Assembly (NCBI GenBank): GCA_002723385.1
Contig: PBNY01000045.1
Span: 1-33,081, forward strand
DNA length: 33,081 bases
Direction: 5' to 3'
Source of the DNA: Oceanospirillaceae bacterium
Lineage (GTDB): Bacteria > Pseudomonadota > Gammaproteobacteria > Pseudomonadales > Oceanobacteraceae
Positions 9,001 to 15,768 of the stretch are shown here, piece after piece. The notes under the pieces are model-generated. The model was given only the letters and a program-made list of their open reading frames with translations. It searched no databases and was not told where the DNA came from. The position numbers and the translations under genes are program-made. Position 1 is the stretch's first letter. Each line of letters opens with the position of its first letter.

Positions 9001-9156
9001 CTGAACACAGGTATTGGCTCGGAAGTACAGCGACCGTTGGCTACCGTGGTGATTGGCGGCATCATTTCTTCCACCTTGCTGACGCTGTTGGTGATTCCGG
9101 CCCTGTACCGGTTGTTACACCGGGATGATCTTGAAACTCGGGAGGCAAAAGCCTGA
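6028..9156 (+). CDS. czcA: CzcA-like heavy-metal efflux RND transporter
   Basis: The 1042-residue protein is a full-length HME-family RND pump, a proton/cation antiporter of the inner membrane. The sequence shows TM1 (LIMALVLLVAGLGAW), two large periplasmic loops, and the TM4 motif DFGLLVDGAIIIVEN with D402, D408 and E415. The same residues at the same positions are known to be essential in CzcA of Cupriavidus metallidurans; the monovalent-cation exporter CusA lacks this pattern. This points to Zn/Co/Cd/Ni-type cations rather than Cu(I)/Ag(I); the exact ion cannot be read from sequence. Its stop overlaps the start of the HupE-like gene by one base. Confidence 0.94.
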   Translation: MLDYIIRLAIQRRWLIMALVLLVAGLGAWNFNRLAIDAVPDITNVQVMINTEANGYTPLEVEQRITYPLETTLAGLPGLDYTRSVSRYGLSQVIAIFNDNTDIYFARQLISERLAAARSSLPQGLEPELGPISTGLGEIFMFTVDSEPDALNADGSPITPMDLRSVHDWIIRPQLMQVTGVVEVNPIGGYEREVVVEFLPQKLLAFGLTAADVVEAIQHNNDNRGAGFIERNGAQWLMRIPGQVQQVEEVGAIAIQSDASPYLTVADVANVHIGHGLRTGAATQNGREVVMSTVFMLIGENSRTVAKAVGERLAEIQKSLPDGIRAEAVYDRTRLVDKTLDTVKTNLIEGAVLVIVILFLLLGNIRAALLTALVIPFAMLMTFTGMVQTRTSANLMSLGALDFGLLVDGAIIIVENCLRRLSHASSHGAGKLALHERLKLVFDATREVIRPALFGVFIITAVYLPIFALEGVEGKMFHPMATTVVIALLSAMLLSITFVPAAIALLFRGPVQEKANPVLVGLNRVYQPLLSAVLRFRLPVVALALVLVVLSVMQALRLGSEFAPNLDEGDIAMHALRIPGTSLSQAVALQETLETQIKQQPEVERVFAKIGTADVATDAVPPSVADNFIILKPREQWPDPSKPKAQVVAELEALVKQVPGNRYEFLQPIQMRFNELLAGVRAELAIKVFGDDLEQLAALGEAIDNAVYGVDGAVDIQMEQVTGLPLLEFVTDDAALKRYRISRYELQQQVSTALGGQVAGTLFEGDRRSDIVVRLPEALRTNLDRLQYLPIALPNGDSVPLKELAALSESLGVNQVNRENGKRRVVVTANVRGRDLGSFVADIKAVVDEQVELPPGYWVEYGGTYQKLQSASERLMVVVPVTLVMIIGLLVLALNSFRDAMVIFTGVPLALTGGVLALLLRDIPFSISAAVGFIALSGIAILNGLVMVSFIRDLRHQGMTLDLAIIEGAMTRLRPVITTALVASLGFVPMALNTGIGSEVQRPLATVVIGGIISSTLLTLLVIPALYRLLHRDDLETREAKA

Positions 9157-9839
9157 TGGTTTCGTTTTTTAAAGTGATTCTGGTTACTTTGGCACTCGTG
9201 GGTACGGCATTAGCCGAGGCCCACGGCGTCGACGACAACACCCGCAGTTTTTTGCAGATGAACACGGGCGTGCAATTTGTGCCTTTCCTCTATATCGGGG
9301 CCAAGCACATGATCACCGGCTACGACCACATTCTGTTTCTGGTAGGGGTGATTTTCTTTCTGTATCGCAGTCGCGATGTGCTGCTGTACGTCAGCCTGTT
9401 TACCCTGGGACACAGCATCACGCTGTTGACCGGGGTGCTGGCCAACATTCAGGTTAATGCTTATCTGATTGACGCCATTATTGGCCTGTCGGTGTTCTAT
9501 AAGGGCTTTGATAATCTCGGCGGCTTTAAACGCCTGTTGGGTTTTCAGCCGGATACTCGGGCCATGGTGCTGATCTTCGGGTTGTTTCATGGTTTTGGTC
9601 TGGCCACCAAACTGCAGGAAGTCCATATTCCCGAGGATGGCCTGGTGACCAATCTGATCGCCTTTAACATCGGTGTTGAGCTGGGGCAGTTTGCGGCGCT
9701 AGCGCTGGTGTTGCTGCTGATTTCCGCCTGGCGACACTCTTCCACCTTTGGCCGTTTCGCCACTCTCACTAATGCGGGATTAATTGCCGCCGGGGTGATA
9801 CTGACCGGCTTCCAGCTCACCGGATATTTCACAAGTTGA
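9156..9839 (+). CDS. HupE/UreJ-family membrane protein
   Basis: The 227-residue protein has a signal-like N-terminus ending in AEAHG and about six membrane segments. HupE/UreJ signatures are visible: GYDHILFLVGV, FTLGHSITLL, GLFHGFGLATKL and FNIGVELGQ, with conserved Asp/His/Glu residues within the membrane. Family members are associated with nickel or cobalt uptake in hydrogenase and urease operons, while many relatives in efflux operons remain uncharacterised. Here the gene overlaps czcA by one base and is clearly part of the efflux operon, so a role in handling the exported cation is likely but its direction of transport is open. Confidence 0.85.
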   Translation: MVSFFKVILVTLALVGTALAEAHGVDDNTRSFLQMNTGVQFVPFLYIGAKHMITGYDHILFLVGVIFFLYRSRDVLLYVSLFTLGHSITLLTGVLANIQVNAYLIDAIIGLSVFYKGFDNLGGFKRLLGFQPDTRAMVLIFGLFHGFGLATKLQEVHIPEDGLVTNLIAFNIGVELGQFAALALVLLLISAWRHSSTFGRFATLTNAGLIAAGVILTGFQLTGYFTS

Positions 9840-9847
9840 GAATGCAT

Positions 9848-10414
9848 ATGACAAACGAACAGGTATCGTCCAAAACCCTTTGGCAGGCCACCGCCGGAGC
9901 GGTGCTGGTGGGCGCAATCGCGCTGGTCACTCTGATCATGCCCGCAGAATACAATGTCGATCCGACCGGGATTGGCAGCGTCTTGGGGCTAACCGCTCTG
10001 TCGCCAGAAGGCTTGGCAGAAGCGAAAGAAGCCGCCAACGCGACCAGCCAGAACAGTGCTCAATCCGGCGGTGAGGGCAACTCAATGAGCACATCAATGA
10101 ATGACGTCGCGCAACTGGCGTTGCCACCTAATAGCGGCCTGGAATACAAGATGATTATGGAAAAAGGCGCGCAACTGAGCTTTGAATGGATGACCGACGG
10201 CGCGCTGGTCTATGTGGATATGCACGGCGAACCCGCAGGCGACACCAGTGGCTATTTCCTCAGTTATGCCGAAACCACGGTAAACATGATGAAAGGCAGC
10301 TTTACCGCCGCCTTTACTGGCACACATGGTTGGTACTTCAAAAACACCACAGATCAGCCGGTGAAAATCCAGCTGTTCTTTAATGGCCAGTATCAAGACC
10401 CGCATGTGATGTAA
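9848..10414 (+). CDS. Transmembrane-anchored periplasmic protein of efflux operon
   Basis: The 188-residue protein has one membrane segment (residues about 9-31, TAGAVLVGAIALVTLIMPAEY) and then a mostly hydrophilic periplasmic part with a low-complexity Ser/Asn/Gly linker (about 60-83) and a compact C-terminal domain (LEYKMIMEKGAQLSFEW to GQYQDPHVM). The domain has two His/aromatic-rich patches (YVDMHGEP, TGTHGWYF). Similar small anchored proteins are found next to HupE-like genes in RND metal operons; their function is not known to me. The start at 9848 has GAG 7 nt upstream; 9842 and a TTG at 9836 are alternatives. Confidence 0.75.
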   Translation: MTNEQVSSKTLWQATAGAVLVGAIALVTLIMPAEYNVDPTGIGSVLGLTALSPEGLAEAKEAANATSQNSAQSGGEGNSMSTSMNDVAQLALPPNSGLEYKMIMEKGAQLSFEWMTDGALVYVDMHGEPAGDTSGYFLSYAETTVNMMKGSFTAAFTGTHGWYFKNTTDQPVKIQLFFNGQYQDPHVM

Positions 10415-10467
10415 CACGGAATGTGGGCAATGTTACTTTTCATAATCCCATACTTCAGGAGTTCGAT

Positions 10468-10797
10468 ATGCGCAAACTACTTATTACGGGTCTAAGCCTG
10501 TTGGCATTCTACAGCACTGGTACCCAAGCCCATGGCAGCCACACACATGGCGCGCTAGATCCACAAGCTGCCATGGCAATGGCCACTCGCACCGTTCAAA
10601 AAATGACAATCCGGGATATTGGTCTGGGTACCGGAAAGCTTGATGAAAGTTGGCAGAGCATCAGGAGTGATCAGGTAACGCTGGTTGAACAGAGCGAAAA
10701 TAACTATGTAATCTCTGTAAAAAATGCTGAAACGGGTGAGGTGCTGATCCTTGAAATTGGTAAAGATGGCCAGATTCAGCACGTAGAACCCATTTAA
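10468..10797 (+). CDS. Small exported protein, DUF6488-like
   Basis: The 109-residue product has a signal peptide (LLITGLSLLAFYSTGTQA) followed by HGSHTHGALD, a His-rich mature N-terminus that could bind a metal ion. The rest (AAMAMATRTVQKMTIRD, ESWQSIRSDQV, NNYVISVKNAETGEVLILEIGKDGQI) resembles a PepSY-like fold of a helix followed by strands. I recall such proteins as DUF6488 in metal operons, without a known role. The start at 10468 is set by CAGGAG 6 nt upstream; the frame also opens at 10423 but without a better site. It is the last gene of the island cluster; a periplasmic metal-binding role is inference. Confidence 0.75.
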   Translation: MRKLLITGLSLLAFYSTGTQAHGSHTHGALDPQAAMAMATRTVQKMTIRDIGLGTGKLDESWQSIRSDQVTLVEQSENNYVISVKNAETGEVLILEIGKDGQIQHVEPI

Positions 10798-10888
10798 GCA
10801 ATCACCAGTTATCTCCCCCATTCAGCTAACGAGCAGATGTGTGCTTGACCGAAGACAGGAAGGCATCTAACTGTACATTGACATAGGA

Positions 10889-11092
10889 CAGACTTGCGAG
10901 ATAAGGATCGATACATAGAGGGTGCTTGTCATTCGAATCAGCCAGAATAAGAATGTAACCGGCTGGAGAAATCAGTATTTGATTCGTTTTTAAAAGGTAT
11001 ACAAGGTAAAGCAGATAAAATAATACAAACAAAAAAGGCGCTGAATCTTTAACAATTCAGCGCCTTTTTCTAAATAGTGGCGGAGGGATAGG
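10889..11092. repeat. Diverged direct repeat, right copy (matches 196-380)
   Basis: This copy runs from CAGACTTGC at 10889 to the end of the att core. It contains the same order of blocks as the left copy: a diverged 90-bp segment, TATTTGATTCGTT, an AT-rich stretch, the terminator and the att core. Apart from these repeats and terminator, the 280 bp between the last island gene and tRNA-Ser show no gene. Confidence 0.7.
11031..11069. terminator. Terminator after tRNA-Ser (bidirectional)
   Basis: AAAAAAGGCGCTGAAT and ATTCAGCGCCTTTTT pair around a short loop. On the minus strand this follows the tRNA 3' end by 9 nt and ends in a T tract, as expected for the tRNA terminator. On the plus strand it would also stop transcripts leaving the island. 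Confidence 0.8.
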
Positions 11093-11168
11093 GATTTGAA
11101 CCCTAGATAGGCTATTAACCTATGCCGGTTTTCAAGACCGGTGCTTTCAACCGCTCAGCCATCCCTCC
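11078..11168 (-). tRNA. serT: tRNA-Ser (anticodon UGA)
   Basis: The minus strand folds as a long-variable-arm tRNA of 91 nt including an encoded CCA (TGG at 11078-11080 on the plus strand). The acceptor stem GGAGGGA pairs with TCCCTCC. The anticodon stem CCGGT/ACCGG holds the loop CTTGAAA, with anticodon TGA (complement at 11132-11134). The T arm GGTTCAAATCC is present and the variable arm is of serine type. The 3' end is the island's attachment site and remains intact, so the tRNA should be functional. Confidence 0.95.
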
Positions 11169-11180
11169 GAAGCGGGGCTA

Positions 11181-11208
11181 ATAATACGCATCTGTTTTTC
11201 AGTGTCAA
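11181..11208 (-). promoter_or_regulatory. Sigma-70 promoter of tRNA-Ser
   Basis: On the minus strand TTGACA (11208-11203) and TATTAT (11186-11181) are separated by 16 nt. The -10 box ends 12 nt before the tRNA 5' base, with a GC-rich discriminator between, as is common for stable-RNA promoters. The promoter lies on the chromosomal side of the tRNA, so it was not disturbed by integration. Confidence 0.8.
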
Positions 11209-11315
11209 CGCCCTTTCTGAAATTTTTATGTAGAACAGGTGGTTAGCGGTGTTTTTCGATCTGAACCTGTGCATCCGTCCTCAAGGAAAGTATTCACCCT
11301 TACCTAACTTGTCGC

Positions 11316-11331
11316 GGGTGGAAGACCACCC
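11316..11331. promoter_or_regulatory. GGGTGG-N4-CCACCC palindrome, candidate DctD enhancer 1
   Basis: GGGTGG-AAGA-CCACCC is a perfect 6-bp inverted repeat, centred about 268 bp before the -12 element of the dctP sigma-54 promoter. The same palindrome with a different 4-nt centre lies upstream of the other two sigma-54 promoters in the window (24933-24948 and 29102-29117). An enhancer at this distance is the usual position for an NtrC-type activator such as DctD. Confidence 0.75.
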
Positions 11332-11577
11332 CTTTCCAGAAATCTGGCCAAACTGAACTATTCAGTCCCGCCAGAATTCCAGCTCATATTTTCGCCGTTA
11401 GGCTACCAGCTCATTCGACTTTGGTATAAATCAAGCCAGCCTCTTCACCGATTTTTTCCGTTGATCCCGCTCGGGCCAACTCCGCTACAACCCTTGTAAA
11501 TACTGATGTTATTCCATTTCTCTGGCGGTTCCTGTCCGTCACTTGCCTCCTCTGGGTCCGATTTCTTTCATGCCAAC

Positions 11578-11593
11578 TGGCACACCGGTTGCT
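11578..11593 (+). promoter_or_regulatory. Sigma-54 promoter of dctP-porin unit
   Basis: TGGCACACCGGTTGCT matches the sigma-54 consensus TGGCAC-N5-TTGC(A/T) with the GG and GC dinucleotides at the required distance. Transcription would start near 11604, giving a leader of about 84 nt before dctP. Confidence 0.88.
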
Positions 11594-11687
11594 CTTGGAG
11601 CTTTAACCACCTCGAAGCTGGTTAGCCCGGTGCCATCACTTGTGTATTACCCGGCACCCAACACAAAAATAACAGTGAGGATTCAAT

Positions 11688-12674
11688 ATGAAGACCCTGG
11701 TCGCTTCTGTTCTGGCTTGCGCGAGCTTGCTGACGTTCAATCATCAAGCCGCTGCTGCTCCAATCGAAATCAAGTTCTCCCACGTTGTGGCCGAGAACAC
11801 GCCAAAGGGCCAGATGGCTCTGAAATTCAAGGAGCTGGCTGAACAGCGTCTGCCTGGCAAGGTAGAAGTCAAGGTGTATCCGAACTCTCAGCTTTTCACC
11901 GATTCCACCGTTCTGCAGGCCATGCAGCTGGGTGATGTGGAAATGGCGGCACCTTCTCTGTCCAAGTTCCAGAAGTACACCAAGCAGTTGCAGTTGTTCG
12001 ATCTGCCGTTCCTGTTCAAGGACATCGAAGCCGTTGATCGCTTTCAGCAAGGCCCTCACGGTCAGAAGCTGCTGAAGTCGATGGAAAGCAAGCTGCTGGT
12101 TGGTCTGGGTTACCTGCACAACGGTATGAAACAGCTGACTGCCAACGCTCCGATCAAGACACCTGCGGATATCGCTGGCAAGAAGTACCGCATCATGACC
12201 TCCGACGTTCTGCAGGCTCAGTTCGAAGCGGTACAGGCGATTCCTCTGAAGAAGCCATTCTCTGAAGTCTTCACTCTGCTGCAAACCAAGGCCATCGATG
12301 GTCAGGAAAACACCTGGTCCAACATCTACTCCAAGAAGTTCTTCGAAGTACAGAAGTACGCCACTGAATCCAACCACGGTCTGCTGGACTACATGGTTGT
12401 GACCTCTGCTGAGTTCTGGCACGGCCTGCCAGACGACATCCGTGGTGAGTTGAAGAAAGCCCTGGATGAAGCCATCGCCCACGGTAACGCCATTGCTCTG
12501 GAGAAGAGCAAGAGCGACCGCGAAAAGATCCTGACGTCTGGCAAAACCGAGCTGGTTGAAATCTCTGACGCTGAACGCGCTCAGTGGGTCGCTGCCATGA
12601 AGCCAGTCTGGAAGATGTTTGAAGACGAAGTCGGCAAGGACCTGATCGACGCTGCACTGAAGTCTAACCAGTAA
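11688..12674 (+). CDS. dctP: TRAP-transporter C4-dicarboxylate binding protein DctP
   Basis: The 328-residue periplasmic protein delivers malate, fumarate or succinate to the DctQM permease. A signal peptide (MKTLVASVLACASLLTFNHQAAAA) is followed by IEIKFSHVVAENTPKGQMALKFKELAEQRLPG, the classic DctP opening. GKKYRIMTSD contains the conserved arginine that binds the substrate carboxylate, and DGQENTWSNIYSKKF is the typical DctP signature. GTGAGG upstream supports the start. Its permease genes are not adjacent but lie 10 kb away. It is followed by a porin gene and preceded by a sigma-54 promoter with a candidate DctD site. A close paralogue is encoded at 29388-30512. Confidence 0.94.
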   Translation: MKTLVASVLACASLLTFNHQAAAAPIEIKFSHVVAENTPKGQMALKFKELAEQRLPGKVEVKVYPNSQLFTDSTVLQAMQLGDVEMAAPSLSKFQKYTKQLQLFDLPFLFKDIEAVDRFQQGPHGQKLLKSMESKLLVGLGYLHNGMKQLTANAPIKTPADIAGKKYRIMTSDVLQAQFEAVQAIPLKKPFSEVFTLLQTKAIDGQENTWSNIYSKKFFEVQKYATESNHGLLDYMVVTSAEFWHGLPDDIRGELKKALDEAIAHGNAIALEKSKSDREKILTSGKTELVEISDAERAQWVAAMKPVWKMFEDEVGKDLIDAALKSNQ

Positions 12675-12695
12675 GCACCTGAACACACAGGCCGG

Positions 12696-12719
12696 GCGCT
12701 ACCCCTTCACGGGCGCCCT
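12696..12719 (+). other. GC-rich hairpin between dctP and porin gene
   Basis: GGGCGC and GCGCCC can pair across about 11 nt just after the dctP stop. No T tract follows, so it is more likely a partial terminator or an RNA-stabilising hairpin that makes dctP mRNA more abundant than porin mRNA, a common feature after binding-protein genes. Confidence 0.35.
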
Positions 12720-12790
12720 GCCTGCACCCAATACCCATGCCCTGTTTCACTGCCCTGAAGGCACAATAACAACACCAAAGAGAGCAAAAA

Positions 12791-13735
12791 ATGAACAAGA
12801 GCAAACTAGCTGCCGTTGTATCACTGGGTCTGTTGGCTTCTGGAATCGCCGTAGCTGGCGAAACCAAGACCACGGCATACGGTACCGTACGCCTGTCAAT
12901 TGAGAAGAACGAAGAAGCAATGGACAGCCAGGACGAACTGTCCCGCTTCGGTATCAAAGGCAGCACCAAGCTGGACAACGGCATGACTGCAGTGGGCCAG
13001 TTCGAATACGGCGTCGACTTCAACCAGGGCGCTGCTCCAAAGCTGCGTCTGGGCTTCGTTGGTTTGAAAGGCGAATTCGGTGAGATCTACCACGGTTCCC
13101 AAACCACCGTATGGCACAAGTTCGTACGTGGCGCTTACTTCAGCGATGGCAAGGACAGCCTGCGTATGTACACCATTCGTGATGACGGTCTGACTCAGTA
13201 CTACTACAAGAAAGGTGGTTTCAAGCTGGGTCTGGGCGTTCAGACAGAAGACAAGGATGGCAACAACATCGACACCATTCAGGCTGGTGCCGAATACAAG
13301 ACCGGCGGCTTCAAAGGTCAGGTTGCTCTGGTGAAGGACAAGAACACGGATCCTGCCGACAAAGCTGACGACAACGAAGGTCAGGTTCTGGGTGTTCGCT
13401 TGTGGTACACCGCTGGCCCGGTCACTGTCTCTGCATTCACTCATCGCGCGTCCGACGACTTTGACTACAAGACCGGCAGCCTGTGCGTGGGTGAAAAGAC
13501 CACCACCGACGGCATCTACGGCGCTTACAAGACCGGCGCTCACAAGATCCACGCTCGCTACGCAGTTAACGACTGTGACGTGAAAGGCGAAAAGACCTCC
13601 ACCAAGATTGAGTACGTTAACCACCTGGACAAGAAGTTCCGCGTGTGGGCCGCTGTCGAGAAGCAGTCTGGCGACGACACCCGCATGCCTGAAGACGTCA
13701 CCATCAGCAACCTGGGCGTCCGTTACGACTTCTGA
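12791..13735 (+). CDS. Gram-negative general porin
   Basis: The 314-residue product has a signal peptide (LAAVVSLGLLASGIAVAG), then alternating beta strands such as KTTAYGTVRLSIEKNEE, SRFGIKGSTKLDNGMTAVGQFEYGV and LRLGFVGLKGEFGEIYHGSQ, and it ends with a terminal Phe (LGVRYDF), the outer-membrane insertion signal. This is the pattern of 16-strand trimeric porins. It lies 116 bp after dctP with no visible promoter between, so it is likely co-expressed from the sigma-54 promoter and would let dicarboxylates cross the outer membrane. Two cysteines (SLCVGEK and VNDCDVK) could form a disulfide. Substrate preference is inference from context. Confidence 0.88.
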   Translation: MNKSKLAAVVSLGLLASGIAVAGETKTTAYGTVRLSIEKNEEAMDSQDELSRFGIKGSTKLDNGMTAVGQFEYGVDFNQGAAPKLRLGFVGLKGEFGEIYHGSQTTVWHKFVRGAYFSDGKDSLRMYTIRDDGLTQYYYKKGGFKLGLGVQTEDKDGNNIDTIQAGAEYKTGGFKGQVALVKDKNTDPADKADDNEGQVLGVRLWYTAGPVTVSAFTHRASDDFDYKTGSLCVGEKTTTDGIYGAYKTGAHKIHARYAVNDCDVKGEKTSTKIEYVNHLDKKFRVWAAVEKQSGDDTRMPEDVTISNLGVRYDF

Positions 13736-13764
13736 TCTGTTGTAATACGTTGTTCCGCAAAGAG

Positions 13765-13794
13765 ACTGCTGGTGGTATTACTACCATCAGTAGT
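13765..13794 (+). terminator. Hairpin after porin gene
   Basis: ACTGCTGGTGGTA can pair with TACCATCAGTAGT around TTAC, with G-T wobble at two places. The stem is strong, but only a weak pyrimidine run follows, so termination efficiency is uncertain. Confidence 0.5.
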
Positions 13795-13921
13795 TCTCAA
13801 GACTGCTGATAGAGTACTCGCCTAAGGCCAACGGATGATAGGGATTTCGGTTAAGGAAGGATATTGTTCCATTCCGAGCCTGCCAGAGGTAAAGGCAGGT
13901 TGCATTACACTAGAGATCACC

Positions 13922-14512
13922 ATGAAACATCTGAAACTGCTGCTATCCGTCATGGCCATGTTACTGGCCTCCTGCTCCATCTCATCGATACAGGAAAGTG
14001 ACGACCTGATTACCCTCGGCCACGGTGACGTCGAGGTATTGGTGCCGTCCAGCCTGCGCATCCTCGCCATTAACGGCCAGCCTGCCCATTCACCGAGCCT
14101 CTACGAAGGCAAGTACCTGCTGCGTCTGGAAGAAGGCGAGCAACGCATCGTTGTTCAGTACGAAGAAAACTGGAACGATGCCGATGAATCCGGCTACATC
14201 ATCAAATGGCAACCGGTGGCCATCAAAGAGAATTTCAAGGCGGGAGAGCGTTATATCCTGACCCACGCCCACGTCAACAATCGTGACCACGCCATCGATA
14301 TGGTGGACACCTCACCCGTGTGGCTGATTGGCGGCAAGCAAAAAATCACCGGCGAGCTGGTGAAAGAAGAAACCACGGTGGTTCAGTACGTCAGCAAGCA
14401 AGAAGGCGAACAATCAGCCTCTCACCTGCACCAGCTGCAGCACATCTGGAAAAACGCCAGCGAAGCCGAAAAGAAGGCGTTTGAGATCTGGCTCAAGTCG
14501 AAGCAGGACTGA
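13922..14512 (+). CDS. DUF2057-family lipoprotein
   Basis: The 196-residue product starts MKHLKLLLSVMAMLLASCS, a lipoprotein signal with a lipobox LASC at residue 18. The mature part (VEVLVPSSLRILAINGQ, LLRLEEGEQRIVVQYEENW, then GERYILTHAHVNN) matches the beta-rich DUF2057 fold as I remember it (YccT/CsgI relatives); function is not established for most members. A charged C-terminal helix follows (SEAEKKAFEIWLKSKQD). The start at 13922 has AGAG 6 nt upstream, whereas an open frame from 13835 has no such site. Its 3' end overlaps the convergent glycosyltransferase gene by 20 bp. Confidence 0.75.
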   Translation: MKHLKLLLSVMAMLLASCSISSIQESDDLITLGHGDVEVLVPSSLRILAINGQPAHSPSLYEGKYLLRLEEGEQRIVVQYEENWNDADESGYIIKWQPVAIKENFKAGERYILTHAHVNNRDHAIDMVDTSPVWLIGGKQKITGELVKEETTVVQYVSKQEGEQSASHLHQLQHIWKNASEAEKKAFEIWLKSKQD

Positions 14513-15635
14513 TCCTCTCCAGCCAGTCCCGCCACTGCTGAGCGGTGGCGGGTGCCAGCCATTCGGCCAGCCCATCGGATTCAAACCGCGTCACTTCCCC
14601 AGCCTTCATCCGATGCAACCATTCCTGAATACGCCCGGCGGCGGCCTCAATGTCCCCAACAGGATACAGACACGAGGTTGGATATTGCTCGGGATAGCAC
14701 AAGTCATCCGGCACCACGGGAATAGCACCAGCTGCTGCCGCCTCCAGCAGAGCCAGCCCCTGAAATTCATGCCTCGCTGCGCCAAACACAAACGATGCTC
14801 GACTCACCCACCCCTGGTATTCGGATTTGGGTAGAAATCCACTCACCGCGATTCTAAATCCGGCTTTACGAGTGTCAGCATCCCCCACTGCCTCCTGCAC
14901 CTGCTGCAAGCGGGTTTTCACCGCGTGTGGCCGATCCGCTCCGGCTCCCAGCAACGCCAGATCGAACGAAATTCCGCGCTCAAGCAGCGCTTCAACCAGC
15001 TGTCGCAGCGCCTCAGGGTATTTGTCGTATTCCCAACGGTGGTTCCACAGAATCAGCGGGCGCTCAGCCTGGTTGTGTTGTCCCACCGCTAAAACAGATC
15101 CCGACATTGTTTCAACCGGCACCGGCAACCAGCGACATTTGGGCTTCAATCGTGCCACCAGCGCCTGGGGCTTGGCGTCCGGCAACTTTCTCATCAACGC
15201 ATCAATGCCATTCAGAAACGAATCCCGATTGAAGATCGAATTGAACAGCAGTTCGTCCGCTGACAGAGCGCTGTAGAGCTGTACCATCTGCGGATCGATC
15301 GAGGCGTGCTGCCCCTGACTGACGGGATAGGCGAACTGGTTTTCATGGAAGTACAGCGAGGTTGGTACTGCAGCCAGCTTTGGAAACAACCCGCGCAGCG
15401 TACTCAGATCCACCATACTGGTGGCGAGAATGCGATCCGGCTGCCAGCCTTCCAGCTGCTCCGGCAGAGCATCCAGCCACGACAAGGGGTTACCGCGAAT
15501 GCGCCAGCGAAAATGCCGTCCCGGCAACTCCAGTACTCGCCAGTCTGCTTCCAGACTGGCGGTGAGCCAATCGACCCAATACGCATGGCTGTCTGAACGA
15601 TAGGCGGAAAGCAACAAAATACGAGGGTGTGACAA
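14493..15635 (-). CDS. Putative tRNA-queuosine alpha-mannosyltransferase (DUF3524, GTDC1-like)
   Basis: The 380-residue protein has two Rossmann-like halves of a GT-B glycosyltransferase. The N-terminal half has the features of the DUF3524/GTDC1 family: RILLLSAYRSDSHAYWVDWL, LPGRHFRWRIRGN, a YFHENQFAYP box and FNSIFNRDSFL. The C-terminal half has NHRWEYDKYPE, FGAARHEFQGLALLEAAAAG and VPDDLCYPE, donor-binding segments of GT4 enzymes. Human GTDC1 (QTMAN) mannosylates queuosine of tRNA-Asp; the same role here is by family. The TTG at 15635, with GGGA 7 nt before it, is favoured because an upstream TTG at 15710 abuts a hairpin. The start is uncertain. Confidence 0.78.
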   Translation of the reverse strand: MSHPRILLLSAYRSDSHAYWVDWLTASLEADWRVLELPGRHFRWRIRGNPLSWLDALPEQLEGWQPDRILATSMVDLSTLRGLFPKLAAVPTSLYFHENQFAYPVSQGQHASIDPQMVQLYSALSADELLFNSIFNRDSFLNGIDALMRKLPDAKPQALVARLKPKCRWLPVPVETMSGSVLAVGQHNQAERPLILWNHRWEYDKYPEALRQLVEALLERGISFDLALLGAGADRPHAVKTRLQQVQEAVGDADTRKAGFRIAVSGFLPKSEYQGWVSRASFVFGAARHEFQGLALLEAAAAGAIPVVPDDLCYPEQYPTSCLYPVGDIEAAAGRIQEWLHRMKAGEVTRFESDGLAEWLAPATAQQWRDWLERISPAST

Positions 15636-15710
15636 GCGGATATCCCGAACGACTGGAAAGGAAATAAAGGAAATGGCGTGTTGAAAATTGTGACGATCCA
15701 GAAACAGCAA

Positions 15711-15736
15711 CGCCAGAATCGATCAGTATTCTGGCG
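15711..15736 (-). terminator. Hairpin after DUF4124-type gene
   Basis: CGCCAGAAT and ATTCTGGCG form a perfect 9-bp stem with an 8-nt loop, 33 nt after the stop of the leftward DUF4124-type gene. The following minus-strand sequence is only moderately T rich, so it may be a weak terminator. Confidence 0.55.
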
Positions 15737-15768
15737 TCGTCGGCCAACAAAAACGGATTGATTGTGTA

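Larger units (their letters stand above)
368..11092. mobile_element. Integrative island with metal-efflux cargo in tRNA-Ser
   Basis: The element is bounded by identical 13-bp cores, the right one being the 3' end of a tRNA-Ser(UGA) gene and the left one a free remnant. A tyrosine integrase gene lies 176 bp inside the left end, as is usual for P4-type islands. The cargo (2029-10797) is a single rightward cluster of a repressor, a membrane protease and an efflux system. No transposase, conjugation or replication gene is present, so the element can probably excise and integrate but needs help to move between cells. Confidence 0.75.
11209..11687 (+). other. Non-coding control region before dctP
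   Basis: This region has no supported gene; an open frame from 11543 runs across the promoter and into dctP and is dismissed. It holds the 16-bp palindrome at 11316-11331, a second palindrome ACTGAA-CTA-TTCAGT at 11352-11366, the sigma-54 promoter at 11578-11593, and an 84-nt leader with a TAACCA/TGGTTA inverted repeat. Confidence 0.6.

Noticed and set aside
11622-12686. 354-residue open frame opposite dctP
   Set aside because: It is a shadow of dctP with no recognised motif and no ribosome site.
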